From: Motacilla alba alba
Taxonomy: Eukaryota; Chordata; Aves; Passeriformes; Motacillidae
Direction: 5' to 3'
Assembly: GCF_015832195.1 (NCBI RefSeq)
Contig: NC_052026.1
Span: forward strand, 13,627,619 to 13,691,618
DNA length: 64,000 nt
Shown here: one piece after another, positions 1 through 15,810 of the stretch
How the letters are laid out: every line of letters starts with the position of its first letter
Numbering within the stretch: position 1 is the stretch's first letter
Position numbers and translations under genes: made by a program
Notes under the pieces: generated by a model
Told to the model about the DNA's origin: nothing
What the model saw: the letters and a program-made list of their open reading frames with translations, nothing else
The model's database searches: none

Positions 1-912
1 TGCTGAGCCCTCCAATGCACCTGTTCTCTGAATTTCAAGGTGTTTCTTGAACAGGCTGATGTTCTTTAGGGCACCCCACAAGGGAGGAAGGAGCTGACAT
101 TGGACCCTTAGTGGATTAGTCTTAGAAATTCTGCTGAGCCGATACTACCAGTTTCTCCATAAGCCAGTCTAAAACTCCAGCCCGGGGAGCTGAGTGTGGA
201 CATTGCCCTTGAAAGGATTATGGGGTCTTTTAGGGCTGTAGGGGTAGAAATAGGCTGTTAAATAGCTGGCAGCTGACACATGCACTGATTGGCTGCACTG
301 ACAGGGAGGGTGCAGGGAGAGTGCCTTTTCCATGTGTCTCATCAGTGTGGGGTTTAAAGCCATCCCTTGCCCTCCCTCTCTCTGTGCAGCTGGGTCACAA
401 CCAGGCAGCCTGCATGGTGTCACAGGGACAGTTTCCTGGTGGTATGTGAATGCTGCCAGGGTCTGTGCCACTTCCAGCCTGACGAGGCCCTGCAAAAGGT
501 TTGCTAACCTACCTGGTTTGGAGATGTATCCTACGTGGAGATGATATGTGTCTCTCAGTAACACTCAGGTCTTGCTTTCCTGCAGGACAATTCCTGCTTG
601 GGCAAAGAAGTGTGTGTCCTTGTGCAGCAGCATTGACGTGTAATGGGCTGGAAGTGGTGCTCTCTTCTGGCACCAGGTTTCCTTGGCTCCACTGTACCAA
701 CACTGTCACCCACTGAGGGCTCTGGTGGTAGCGGGGTTTTATCTGAGATGTTTACTGCTGCCCCTTGCTTGGAGTGAGCCCTGCAGAGAAACTCCTGTAA
801 ACCAACCTTTGCCCCTTTCGAGCAAGCAAATGTGCAGAGAAGTGTCCTTCAGCTGTCCATCATTCTCTCCATGGTGATGCCTTCCTTGCTGAGCTTGTGC
901 CCTCCCTTCCAG
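1..912 (+). other. GOT2: GOT2 intron 2 (3' part)
   Basis: No coding exon is seen here. The expected exon 2 peptide, with the substrate-domain segment ending before AEA, is absent, so exons 1 and 2 lie upstream of the window. The segment ends in a pyrimidine tract and AG at 911-912. Open frames here are short and have no recognisable family. Confidence 0.7.
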
Positions 913-5812
<4,900 letters not shown>

Positions 5813-6875
5813 AGACAAAGGGGTGCCCTGGAGCTGGTGGCTTTCCCTTCCTCACCAGTCGAAGATGAGGAGGGAAAAGAAACAAGCAGAATACTTCAAC
5901 CACAGCACTTGAAGCCGCTGCTGAATGTATCTTGTAGATGAGTTGTAGAAGCCTAGTCAAATCCACCCAGTGTTGTGGAGCAGGGACATAATTGCTGCCT
6001 CCTGCTCGTCATAGACGCTCTTCCCTGCTCTCCGTCCTTTCTCCATCAGCCCCAGCACCTATCTATGCTGGAGGAAGCAAATGCTAGCAATGCCATCCTA
6101 CCAGTGTAGGCACCAAAGGCTTCTCCGCACACGTTTCTCCATGAGAAGGCTTTGTGAGGCTTTTGGCTGCTGGCCTAAGCAGCAGCAGGTAGGGAGCTGG
6201 GTGTGCTGAGCTGGAGGGCTGCTCTGGTGTGCTCCCCCAAGCTCCTCAGCCAGTCCCTGCTGCCAGCAGGCTCCATCCTCCTCCATCATCCCAGCCTGGG
6301 GCTGGGCAGCACCAAAGCTGTCCTCTGACAACCAGCTCTGAGGACTTCTCACTACCAAACTCTGCTCCATCGTTGGCTTCGCTCTTTCCATCTGGGACTC
6401 TCCTTTCAGGTGTAATTCACAGTGGCATCAGTGCGTGGGGCAGACCAGTGTCCCTCTTTTAAACCTGTCTCACTTTCATACCTGGAGGTGAAAAAATTTC
6501 TCACCCTCCCCCCACCCCCCAATAAGAATCTCCTCTGAAAACTGCTCTCTGGTGGTCTCTGCCTCACCCCATTCCTGTCCTAAGCCCAGCAGTCCAGCCC
6601 TTTACCTCCAGCAGCCCTCCCTGCAGTCTTTGTTGCATGTCCCAAACCTGTCAGCCAAGAGGCTGGCCCTGCAGTATCCCCCTCGTGTGGAGGTGTGGGG
6701 CATCCCTCTGCTCTGTTCAACCACATATCTGGTGACACCAGAAAACAGATCTTGAGACAAATCTGAGAGCTGATGACTCAAAAACCATTCTGTCCTTCTA
6801 AGCCAAGTGTCCCTGAGGTCCTGTGACTTACTGGACTCTGATTTTTAATCCAAATAAACTGGTGCATGGCTGTGT
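5813..6875 (+). other. GOT2: GOT2 3'UTR
   Basis: About 1 kb of non-coding sequence from the stop codon to shortly after AATAAA at 6853-6858, a length typical of vertebrate GOT2 3'UTRs. The cleavage site is inferred. Two further AATAAA motifs at 7530 and 7682 could extend it. Confidence 0.65.
6853..6858 (+). terminator. GOT2: GOT2 poly(A) signal AATAAA (proximal)
   Basis: First canonical hexamer downstream of the GOT2 stop, about 1.04 kb away. It is followed by a TG-rich stretch (GGTGCATGGCTGTGTTG), as expected for a downstream element. Confidence 0.65.
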
Positions 6876-7529
6876 TGAGCTGGGGACTTATCCTGTCATT
6901 GTGCAGCTGGATCCTGTCCCTTCCATGCACCAAACATTCCCTCTTGGGGCCGTGCTAGCACAGGGGATCTTACATGACCAGTGTAACCCTCATCTCTGGA
7001 GAATCCCATGCAGAGAGACAGTTCCCACTGATGGGCCCCAGGAGCACAGTGTGTGTGAACTGACGTTGTCCAGGTGTGAGCTAGTGTCATGGAGCTGGAA
7101 TTTGAGTCTATGGTGTTGAGCATAGGTGTTGCTGGCGAGAGGACAAATTCCCAAAAGCTGTCTGCCTTGGGCCATGGGGCCATCTTTGGCCACTGCCCCA
7201 CGATGAAGTGGAGCCTCCCTAGGCGGAGCTGGAGGCATTACCTTTTAAGTCTGTGCGCTGTCTCCATCCACAGGCACCTCTTCTCTCAGCAGCCATGCCA
7301 GGGTATTTAGCAGGGCAGTCCTCATTTCCCATTCCTGCCCAGGGCAGCTGTGTGCCCATTGGAGCTGGGACAGGTCCAGTCTGGTGCACCTGTCCCGGTC
7401 AGGTGCACGTTGTTGCCAGACTTGCTGCAAGGCTGGATCCTCCCGCCGCTCCCTGACAGAAGGTTTCCGCTCCCACGCCGCTTGTTTACTGGCCCGATGC
7501 CCACAGCCGCTGCTTGCTGTCCTTTGTGC

Positions 7530-7535
7530 AATAAA
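7530..7535 (+). terminator. Candidate distal poly(A) signal
   Basis: AATAAA in GTGCAATAAACCGC, 1.7 kb after the GOT2 stop. Only the motif supports it. Confidence 0.35.
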
Positions 7536-7681
7536 CCGCTTTCCATGCCGCACACGCCGTAGGTGCTGCCCCACGGCGCTGTGGCTTCCTGTGCTGTGGT
7601 CCCCGGTTCTGCGTGGCTCTGGAGCTGCCGCCTCCTGCCCCCTTACCCGCGTGGGGCCGTTCTTCTGCTCGTTCTCTGTAC

Positions 7682-7687
7682 AATAAA
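7682..7687 (+). terminator. Candidate distal poly(A) signal next to SLC38A7 promoter
   Basis: AATAAA in GTACAATAAAGGCACC, about 130 bp before the ZNF143-type site of SLC38A7. Only the motif supports it. Confidence 0.35.
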
Positions 7688-7819
7688 GGCACCCTGGAGC
7701 ACAGCCCCCAGTCTCTCGCCCTCTCCTTGCCGCGGGTCCCCGCAGGCTCAGCCTCTGGGAAGGGCTACCCGAAGGGGAATGTTTCCCTTTCGGTGATGTT
7801 CCCCCGCCTCCGGGGCTGG

Positions 7820-7838
7820 ACTACAACCCCCGGCGTGC
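7820..7838 (+). promoter_or_regulatory. SLC38A7: ZNF143 (Staf/SBS) site
   Basis: ACTACAACCCCCGGCGTGC is close to the ZNF143 consensus ACTACAAYTCCCAGCRYGC. Such sites usually lie within about 100 bp of the start in CpG-island promoters, so transcription probably begins just downstream. Confidence 0.65.
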
Positions 7839-7859
7839 AGCGGGCAGGGCGGAGCCGCC

Positions 7860-7940
7860 GCCGCGCCGCCGCTGCCGCCGAGCTCAGCCGGGGCTGGGGC
7901 CGGGGCCGAAGGGAGCGGAGCAGAGCGTGTTCCCCGGCTG
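7860..7940 (+). other. SLC38A7: SLC38A7 non-coding exon 1 (5' end approximate)
   Basis: GC-rich 5'UTR sequence ends at CCCCGGCTG|GTGAGT (donor at 7941). The end is supported by the donor; the start is a guess from the ZNF143 site. No start codon in frame with the main ORF is seen. Confidence 0.5.
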
Positions 7941-8849
7941 GTGAGTGGGGACGGGATACGGACGGACCGGGGGGACACACGCGGGGAGCCCAGCGACCGG
8001 CCAGGGCAGGAGTCCGTGCGTCCCCTGCGAACGCGGGCTGACCGTCACCGGCTCCGGGCCTTGCTCCTCCGGGCGGGGGGCGCCGCCGGGGCCGCGGGTC
8101 TGTCGAGTCACCCTCGGTGAAGCGCCTGCCCTCGGGGTTTCTGGTTGCCAAAGTATGGCGGCTGTGCCTGGAGGGAAGGGACGCCCTTCAGCATCCTCCC
8201 CCAGGCCATGGGAGAAGCATCGACCCCCTGCAGCATCCTCGGCCGGGTGGGAACTTCAGCCCACGCGGACCCACCGGCCTGTCCCTCCTCGGTCCTGCCC
8301 ACGGGGCATAGGGTGGCCCTTACTCCCCTTCCCCAGAAATCTTTACAGAGGATTCATAGCCCTAGCAGAGTTTAAATAGCCCAGAAGCAAGGAGTGAGCT
8401 GGGCAGGTAGAGTCTCTGTAAATGTCCTCTAGGAATAAAAAACAGATTTCCTTGAAAAGAGATTTCTCATGGTCATGTAGAGTCCTGCAAAATCCTGCTA
8501 GGTTGTGAGGGTCGATCTCCCCCACCTTGGAGACACTGGGATGAGGTCTGGACTTTCCAACCCCCAAGGGCTGTGATGCTGGAAACACCAGATACTCAAA
8601 TCCAAAAGCTTCTGAGACATCATCCATCTCCTGCTGGGTGTCACCCTGGGGGTGCCCTAGAAGGGGCCAGTCCTGCTTTTCCTGTTGACACAGTATTTCT
8701 GCTGCACACAGGTCATTTCTGTTGAGCCCAGCCTTGCCCTTTACTCAGGAGCACGTGCACAGCCACTCTTGCAGAGCTTGCAGAAATTAGGGCTGGAAAT
8801 CAGGAAGTGAGCCAGGACATTGGGTCTCTCTCTCCATTTCTGCCCACAG

Positions 8850-8955
8850 AAAGACGAGTCTTGCTGTAAAGCTGCAGCTCCTCAGCCCCACAGCCAGGGC
8901 TCAGTCCCCCACCCCACAGCAGTTGTGTCCTCTCCCTGGATTTGAGGGACAAGAG
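8850..8955 (+). other. SLC38A7: Possible alternative SLC38A7 5'UTR exon
   Basis: Bounded by a pyrimidine-rich acceptor (TCTCTCCATTTCTGCCCACAG) and a donor AAGAG|GTGAGT. It lies between exon 1 and the ATG exon, has no ATG, and would be a non-coding cassette exon. Splice-site shape is the only evidence. Confidence 0.35.
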
Positions 8956-9118
8956 GTGAGTTCTCCTGCTATGTATCTGCTGGTGTGTGTGTGCTGTGAC
9001 CCCCCAAGCTAAGATCCAGGGAACTCAGTTCCCCTGTGCCCCCACCTGATGCCCAGGTTGTCCCTTGTTAATATAATTTAACTAACACATGACAGTGTGA
9101 TTCTTCATCCCCTTGTAG

Positions 9119-9285
9119 GAGCAGGGAAGTGCCTGACTCCCGTGCTGCTGCATTCCAGCCTGTTTGTTTGCTGCCCTTCCTGCTCAATGGAGCCAGTGCT
9201 GACCCTCCTCGAGGTGCCCAGCTGAGCCTGGTGCAGGATCACTAGTGGGACGTGGACAGTGGCGTGTGCCACCTGCGAAGGGACA
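9119..9285 (+). other. SLC38A7: SLC38A7 5'UTR part of first coding exon
   Basis: Starts after CCCCTTGTAG and runs to the ATG at 9286. It contains a short uORF at 9187-9225 that ends 60 nt before the main start. The acceptor is inferred from consensus. Confidence 0.6.
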
Positions 9286-9552
9286 ATGGCTCAGGGCACT
9301 GGGAGCATCAACAGCGACTACAAGGATTGGGAATGGAGTGACGATGCTGGCGAACGGGCCAGGCTCCTGCAGAGCCCTAGTGTGGAGACGGTGCCCAAAA
9401 ATTCAGAGAGCCAAGGAAACGGTCTGGGGGCCACATCAGCTCTGGGAGCTGTCTTCATTGTGGTCAACGCTGCTCTCGGGGCTGGGCTGCTCAACTTCCC
9501 TGCTGCCTTCAGCATGGCTGGCGGTGTGGCTGCAGGCATCACCCTGCAGATG
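9286..9552 (+). CDS. SLC38A7: SLC38A7 coding exon 1 (start)
   Basis: 89 codons, residues 1-89, phase 0 end. Cytosolic N-terminus and TM1 with the GAGLLNFP signature of the family. Donor ATG|GTGAGA. Confidence 0.96.
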
Positions 9553-12500
9553 GTGAGAGAGTGGGGAAGGGACAGTTCCCTGTCCCACCCTGGGAGGGTG
9601 CACGGGAGGGACATGTGGTACCCCAGAAAGGGCTTGGGGAGGACCAGACTCCTAGGAAGAAGCTCTTTTGGGTGAGGTGCACCAGAGATTCTCAGTGTAT
9701 TCAGGGGTAGCTGCCTGGGGTGGCTCAGGGAACCTTGCCATGTTGTTGGCTCAGTGTTCCCTCCCTGTCTCTCTCCCATCCCAGTGCATGCTGGTCTTCA
9801 TCATTGGAGGCTTGGTCATCCTGGCATACTGCTCGCAGGCCAGCAATGAGCGCACCTACCAGGAGGTTGTGTGGGCTGTCTGTGGGAAGGTGCCTGGTGT
9901 GCTGTGTGAGGTGGCCATCGCTGTTTACACCTTTGGCACATGCATCGCCTTCCTCATCATCATTGGAGACCAGGAGGACAAGAGTAAGTGCCTCCCATGG
10001 AGCAAATAATAACCAGTTGTTGTCCCTTCAGCTGGAAGGGCCAACCTGACGTCTCGGTTGTCCCCCCAGTCATTGCTGCTCTGGTGAAGGAGCCTGAGGA
10101 AGTTGGGAGCAGCCGCTGGTACACAGACCGCAAGTTCACCATCAGCATCACCGCCTTCCTGCTCATCCTGCCCCTCTCCATCCCCAAAGAGATTGGCTTC
10201 CAAAAATATGCCAGGTGGGTGGGAAGAGCCCTCTGGGGCTGGGAGTTGGGGTGGGCCAGCCAGCACCCACCTCAGCACGGTTGCAGAGGACAGGGACTGG
10301 AAATGCTGTGGTTCTAGTGCTGTATCTGCCCACTCATCCTCTGCCTTCCCATGCCTCAGTTTCCCCATCTGGGAAGCAGAGGAGTGGCTGAGCACCATGT
10401 AGCCACAGTGTCATACTTCAGGGCTTGTGTCCCTCCCTTCCGCTTGCTGGAGGAAGTAGGGAATGCTGCTTTCAACTACATTCTCCTATCTTTGGAGTTG
10501 GCAATCCAGCAGAAAGGAGAGCCAGTAAGTGTCCCTAGGCCGGCTGGTCTGCAGGCCAGCCCTGCTCCACCAAGAATCCACCAGGAATCCACCTGGCTGC
10601 TGGGGCAGCACCAGGGGCACCAAGGAGTGTCACTGCTTCAACACTTGTCTCTTTCTCCAGCCCAAAACCCAAGTCTGGCAGGTTTGCCATTCAGAGAAGG
10701 ATGGGATAACCCCCAAATGCAACAGAATTGTGTTGGCATCTGCTTGGGGGACAGTGGGTGACGCTTCCTGGTATATTCCCATGGGAAGGGAAAGCAAAAA
10801 TGGGTCTGATAGGCAGGAGGGGGTAGCCTGGGCTGTGCAGGCCAGAAGATGGGGACAGAGAGGATGGGAGGAGACTCTCCATGAAGTGAGGAGGCAGAGC
10901 ACTCACAGCCTCCTATCCGCTTTCACAGCTCCCTCAGTGTGATTGGCACGTGGTATGTCACAGCAGTCATTATCATCAAGTACATCTGGCCCGACAAGGA
11001 GCTGGTGCCTGTGGAGATCCCCACCAGGTGAGAGCAAGAGACACGATGCTGTCAGTGCCGTCACAGCACTGCAGAGCCAGGCAGGGCTGTGGGAGTGAGG
11101 GCTGCAAAGGCTAGGGATGAATCTCTCATCAGTCCCATCCCTGGTCCTGGGGACTCTGCATGTTGCCGCCAGAAGCTCCCAAATGGCTGCACCTCTGCGT
11201 GTTTCAGAGGAGCAGGTGGTGCAGAGGAGGAAAAGGACCTCTTAAAGGTCCCTATGGCTCCATCACAGGTTTTGATAGCACTGATTGGTTTTTATCTCTG
11301 ACATATCCAGGCCTTGGATTCCCTGTGCAGTGCTTGTGCTCATCCAGCAATAAGGGCTGTGTCTATATTTGGATGATTTTGGTTATTTCCTTAGCCAGCA
11401 CAACCACCGTGGCTTATTCCGTTCCTCATAGTGTATATTTTTGATCCAGTGCAGGAGTTTTATGGCAGAGAAAGGTTAGACCAGTTTTTTGCACTGCCCA
11501 ATTAGATCCTTATTTTTTTACTCATATTTTTACTTTTGTGCGCTCAGGTTTGGCTGCTTCTGTCTCAGTGAAAGGCCCTGGTCTTCAGGGAGTACTAGGT
11601 CCCAAGAAAACCTCATTCCATGCAATGGCATCATCCTGGGTGGGGGGATGCAGTAAGGCAAAGACAGTGAGCACTCCCAGTGCATCCTCCTCTGGTGCAC
11701 TGGACGGGGTCACAGGGGATTCTGGTCTGACTGATGGGTGTTTCTCTCCTGTCAGCCCCTCCACCTGGACAGCTGTCTTCAATGCCATGCCCACCATCTG
11801 CTTTGGATTCCAGGTAAGTGCCATGAGCTTGGCACTTCCATCCTGTGGTTGCTTGGGTGGCAGATTAAAACCCTGCCTTGTGTGATCCACTGGTTGATTG
11901 ACTAAAACCCTACCCGTGTACTCACTGCACAGCTTTGCAAGGAGGCTGAAACTTTTGTAACATCTCACCACCTGTGGATGGAGATGGATCCATTTTACCC
12001 CAGCTAGGATGTACAGGCATCCTGTCCCCCTGCCTTTTCTTCTCCAGTGACAAACTTGGGGAATTACCATATCACAACAAACACAGAATATCACAAGTAG
12101 GATGCCCCGTGGTTCTGCCCATCATGTATCCCCACTGTCTCTGTGTCCTGGCAGTGCCATGTGAGCAGCGTGCCCGTCTTTAACAGCATGAAGCAGCCGG
12201 AGGTGAAGACCTGGGGGGCAGTGGTGACAGCAGCCATGGTGATTGCTCTCTTCGTCTACACAGGCACTGGTAAGTGAGGGGACACCGTGTGAGTGTGGCA
12301 CAGTCCTTGGAGTGGCTGTGAGCTTCAGGAGGGCAGGGACCCACTGGTCAGCACGGGTCAGAGGGAGAAGGGAGGAGAGTCCATCAAACACCTCTGCAAT
12401 GTGCCCTGTGCCATATCCATCCTAGTCTGGTCCTTCAAACAGATTTTCAGGAGACTTGTCCCTGTCCCCTGCTGACTCCTCCCTTCCTGGCAGGCATCTG

Positions 12501-13433
12501 TGGTTTCCTAACCTTTGGAGCTGGCGTGGAGCAGGATGTCTTGATGTCCTACCCCTCCAATGACATCCCTGTTGCCCTCGCCCGGGCTTTCATCATCCTC
12601 TGTGTGCTGACATCCTACCCCATCCTGCACTTCTGTGGCCGGTGAGCGCTGGGAGAGGTGGGGCTGGTGTGGGAAGGAGGAGCAGCACAAGGAAACCCGT
12701 GTCCTGGCTCTGTGCCCACAGGGCTGTCTTGGAGGGTCTCTGGCTCCGCTATACCGGGGTAACAGTGGAGGAGGACGTGGTTCGGGAGCGGAGGAGACGC
12801 CTGCTTCAGACCATCAGCTGGTTCCTCCTGACACTCCTTCTGGCTCTTTTCATCCCTGATATTGGCAAAGTCATCTCTGTCATTGGGGGCTTGGCCGCCT
12901 GCTTCATCTTTGTCTTCCCAGGTAGGGCAGCCTGGGATGTTCAGGGGCTGACAAAGGTCTCATGGCCTTGTGTCTCGAAGAGGGAGGGGCAGGATGGAAA
13001 CACAGGAACCAGGAGATCTTTACAGGACAAAAATGTAGTGTGAGGCCAGTCAATAGCCCAGCTATTTTGGCTGGACCTGGAGCTCTGTAACAGGGAGTGC
13101 AGCTCCCTGTTTTATAGGGTGTCTGTTCAGTCCTCAGTGGACAGTCCTCATCTGGTTCTAATTTGCCTCCTGTGCCTTTCAGGGCTCTGTCTGATTCAGG
13201 CCAAGCTCTCTGAGATCCAAGAAACCAGGGCAATCAGGTAACTGAAATGTGCCTCCCCTCTCCCCCATTCCCCTGTGGATATTGGGGTGAAGGACCCCTC
13301 TAAATATGCCCTGTCCTCCTGTGTCCACAGCTGGTGGGCCCAGGTCAGCTATGGGGTGTTCATGGTCACCCTCGGAGCCTTCATCTTTGGACAGACTACT
13401 GCCAATGCCATCTTTGTGGATCTTACAGCCTGA
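9286..13433 (+). CDS. SLC38A7: Sodium-coupled neutral amino acid transporter 7 (SNAT7), complete
   Basis: A multi-pass amino acid transporter of the SLC38 / Aa_trans family; the mammalian protein sits in lysosomes and exports glutamine and asparagine. Ten coding exons (9286-9552, 9785-9983, 10070-10214, 10929-11027, 11756-11813, 12155-12269, 12494-12641, 12722-12921, 13183-13237, 13331-13433) join to 1389 nt, that is 462 residues and TGA, the same length as the human protein. The N-terminus ([17 protein letters not shown]) is hydrophilic and cytosolic. TM1 carries [19 protein letters not shown], and further hydrophobic segments follow, as in the eleven-helix fold. The start at 9286 has a good context (A at -3, G at +4) and matches the conserved MAQ N-terminus. 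An in-frame GTG at 9259 extends the frame but is not needed. All introns are GT-AG. Confidence 0.97.
9785..9983 (+). CDS. SLC38A7: SLC38A7 coding exon 2
   Basis: 199 nt, residues 90-155 plus one base of 156. Contains [20 protein letters not shown] and [20 protein letters not shown], two clear membrane segments. Acceptor CCATCCCAG, donor GTAAGT. Confidence 0.96.
10070..10214 (+). CDS. SLC38A7: SLC38A7 coding exon 3
   Basis: 145 nt, residues 156-203 plus two bases of Ser204. Contains [20 protein letters not shown] and the conserved [12 protein letters not shown]. Acceptor CCCCCCAG, donor GTGGGT. Confidence 0.96.
10929..11027 (+). CDS. SLC38A7: SLC38A7 coding exon 4
   Basis: 99 nt, residues 204-236 plus two bases of 237. 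Contains [23 protein letters not shown] sequence (membrane segment then WPDKE). Acceptor TTTCACAG, donor GTGAGA. Confidence 0.95.
11756..11813 (+). CDS. SLC38A7: SLC38A7 coding exon 5
   Basis: 58 nt, completing Ser237 and coding residues 238-256 ([19 protein letters not shown]). The acceptor is CTCTCCTGTCAG, donor GTAAGT. Confidence 0.95.
12155..12269 (+). CDS. SLC38A7: SLC38A7 coding exon 6
   Basis: 115 nt, residues 257-294 plus one base of Gly295. Contains [20 protein letters not shown] and a following membrane segment. Donor GTAAGT. Confidence 0.96.
12494..12641 (+). CDS. SLC38A7: SLC38A7 coding exon 7
   Basis: 148 nt, residues 295-343 plus two bases of Arg344. Contains [20 protein letters not shown] and [19 protein letters not shown]. 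Donor GTGAGC. Confidence 0.96.
12722..12921 (+). CDS. SLC38A7: SLC38A7 coding exon 8
   Basis: 200 nt, residues 344-410 plus one base of Gly411. Contains [20 protein letters not shown] and [19 protein letters not shown], the most conserved C-terminal block. The upstream intron is only 80 nt. Donor GTAGGG. Confidence 0.96.
13183..13237 (+). CDS. SLC38A7: SLC38A7 coding exon 9
   Basis: 55 nt, residues 411-428 plus two bases of Ser429 ([18 protein letters not shown]). Acceptor CCTTTCAG, donor GTAACT. Confidence 0.95.
13331..13433 (+). CDS. SLC38A7: SLC38A7 coding exon 10 (stop)
   Basis: 103 nt, completing Ser429, residues 430-462 and TGA at 13431-13433. Holds the last membrane segment [20 protein letters not shown] with the conserved end [12 protein letters not shown]. 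Confidence 0.96.
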
Positions 13434-15435
13434 CTCCTCCAGGCTGGACTGCACTGCTGCTGCTGAGGGGATGGAGATTTCCCCTAGGACCAAAGGGAAG
13501 TGGGAAGAAAACATGTTGGTGTGTTGGGAAGATCCAAGAGAACCGTTGTGACTTGGGGCTTGGCTGAACAAGCCCTGTGGTAGTTTGTATCTCATTGTCT
13601 TAAGGCTGCAGGCAGTCAGGCTTCTCTCAGCCCTGGCTCCCTGGTGAAGCCAGAGCAACACTACAAGGGGACCTGGCATCCAGAGCAAGCTCTTTCTGCC
13701 CCTGGGAGTAGACATCACTCCCTTACACATCACTAAGGGGTCGTGGTTGGGGTTTGCAAAGCCATGCTGCTCTCATCTATGTACCCTTGTGCTGGTGGAG
13801 CTCCTCTCCACAGCTAAAAGTCCTTCTCCCAGCTTTGGAGAGAGAAGCAGTGTTCTGCATAAAGGGAAATAGTAATCATGTTTATCAGACAGGGAGACAT
13901 CCCACAGTCCTATTCTGTGTCAGTGTTTGGGTTGAGCTCTGGTTTCCTGCTGGTCTCCTGCCCCTGCTCTCACATCTCCCTCTGCCTGGGCTGCACTTTG
14001 TGTTACAAAGGGTTGCCTTCAGCCTGTTTGGGTTTTTCCTTCTGAGGATCAGAATGACCCTGGCATAAGGACGTGCCAGTGCAATGTTTTCCTTGCCAGG
14101 GGTTGCTCACTCAGTAGAGAAGCTGCTATGACTGCATCACCCTACTGAAGACACTACAATAGAGCAAAGCTCTTCTCCAGATTTACAATCCCGTTCTTCC
14201 AGGTGTCCAGGAAATGGGACTGGGCCAGGTTTTAAAGGATGCTTTTGGGATAAAGCAGTCAGTATTCATTTGTTTTATATTGTTCTCTTGATCACTTACA
14301 CTCTCTGTGGCTGGTGTTGCTCTGGGCTGTCCCTCTGTTGCCTCCCTGGATGATAGTTTCATTCCTGCTTTTTCTGAGTTGAGCAGTTCCCCCAGCTGCA
14401 GATTTGGTTTGGGGTGTTAAACCTCAACAGCAATGTTCTCTTGTTGTCTTTGAATTTCTTTTTATGTTGTTTGGCTTCTAAAACCCTTGGGGAGGGAAGA
14501 ATTCAGGTATAGCTGTTGATGCATCTGTGCTGAGGGTTCAGCCCAGATTTGTGCAAAACCTGACCCTGCACCTCCTGCATCTTCTGGAAGCAGCACAGGC
14601 TGTTGTGGTGGGAAGGAGAACCATGGCTTGTGCTCCTACACTTCTCAACGTGGCTCTCTCCCACTGCAACCAGTGGCTGCAGGAGGGGTGACAGCACGTG
14701 GGTGCTTCCCCACGTGGAAACGTTTGGTCTTTCCTTACTAACACTACGTGTAAATGGGGACCTCCCCATTGCTGCTTGGGACACGGAGACCCAGATGGAG
14801 AAGGAAGAAGGAAAGCCCTAAGGACAGCAGGAATGTTTGAGAGATGCTGTGAAGGCACAGATCCCTCCTGCCTCTCCCAAGGGATCTGCAGCATCTGTGC
14901 CCTCATCTTTTGACAAAACCAGGCTCCACCAGACTCCCATTCGTGTGGCACTGGCTGTGTCCCGAGCCCCTTTGCCAGGCTCCTGCCTGTGAGCAGGAGC
15001 TGGGGCTTGAGGACCCTTTGGCATGAAGAGGTGGCCAATTGTCCTGGATGTGGGGAGCACAGGGCCACCTCCCGTGGAGCCCAGCAGAGATGCCCAGCAG
15101 ATGCCAATGCCAAAATGCCTTCCAGTACCCACCCCGCAGGAAGATTAAAAGGTTTGGTACCTGGTGGGTCTTATGGCTCTGGCTTTCCTAAGGTCTGCTA
15201 GGCATGAGGAGGTCCCTTGGCCGAAGTGGACGAGGACACGGTGTTTCAAGTCACCTGGGAAATACCTGGGCTCCCTTGGTGCCCCCGTGGCTGAGGCCAG
15301 GCAGGTCTGGAGGTGCTGTGGCTGTTCCTGTTTGCCTTACTACTCCCCTGTTTACAAACACTGGCCTTTTAACATGTATTTTGTACATGCAAAAAGTGGA
15401 GGGAACTCAGCTCAATAAAAGTGACATTGTGGTGC
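13434..15435 (+). other. SLC38A7: SLC38A7 3'UTR
   Basis: About 2 kb without introns or other genes. It ends after the single canonical AATAAA at 15414 and a GT-rich stretch. Open frames in both strands are short and show no family. Confidence 0.75.
15414..15419 (+). terminator. SLC38A7: SLC38A7 poly(A) signal AATAAA
   Basis: The only canonical hexamer in the 2 kb after the stop, followed within about 15-25 nt by a GT-rich downstream element (GTGGTGCGTGTGTC). Confidence 0.8.
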
Positions 15436-15810
15436 GTGTGTCAGGCCAGCACGAGGTGGTTTCTGTGGGAGATGCTCCCGGGTGGGATACAGGGATGAAG
15501 CCATATCCTCAAATGCCATCCCAGCTCTCCGAGCTTTGGGATGGATGGTGTGGAGCTGGGAAGTCCCACTGCCTTCCTCAGGCTCTCATTCTCCGGGGTG
15601 TCTTCGCGCCCAGGGCCGGGGGATGCCAGGGGAGGCTCTGTGGGCCCCGGTCCTGGTGTGGCCCCCAGTGTCACTCCCCGGGACCGGCAGGCGGGTGTGG
15701 TGTGGCTGAGACGGGCGGGAAGGAACTGAAGGGAGTTTCCTCTTCGGGACTGAGACCGGCCATCCGGGAGGGTGCAAATGGAGAGAGGATTTCCTTAGAA
15801 AGGAAAACCC
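15436..15810. other. SLC38A7-CNOT1 intergenic spacer
   Basis: GC-rich spacer between the SLC38A7 poly(A) site and the minisatellite. No gene, RNA or repeat recognised. Confidence 0.6.

Larger units (their letters stand above)
6876..7800. other. GOT2-SLC38A7 intergenic or distal 3'UTR
   Basis: GC content rises towards the SLC38A7 CpG island. Two more AATAAA hexamers occur at 7530-7535 and 7682-7687, possible distal GOT2 poly(A) sites. No protein family is recognised in the open frames on either strand. Confidence 0.55.
7800..8110 (+). promoter_or_regulatory. SLC38A7: SLC38A7 CpG-island promoter
   Basis: A GC- and CpG-dense block (GCCGCCGCGCCGCCGC and similar) with no TATA box, immediately upstream of a good splice donor at 7941. 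It contains a ZNF143-type site at 7820-7838. The exact transcription start is not visible. Confidence 0.7.

Noticed and set aside
7613..8379. Several overlapping open frames on both strands around the SLC38A7 CpG island
   Set aside because: Composition-driven frames in GC-rich DNA with no family resemblance; the region is better explained as promoter, exon 1 and intron 1.
9259..9285. Upstream in-frame extension of SLC38A7
   Set aside because: The extension starts at GTG, not ATG. The ATG at 9286 has a good context and gives exactly the 462-residue length of the family.
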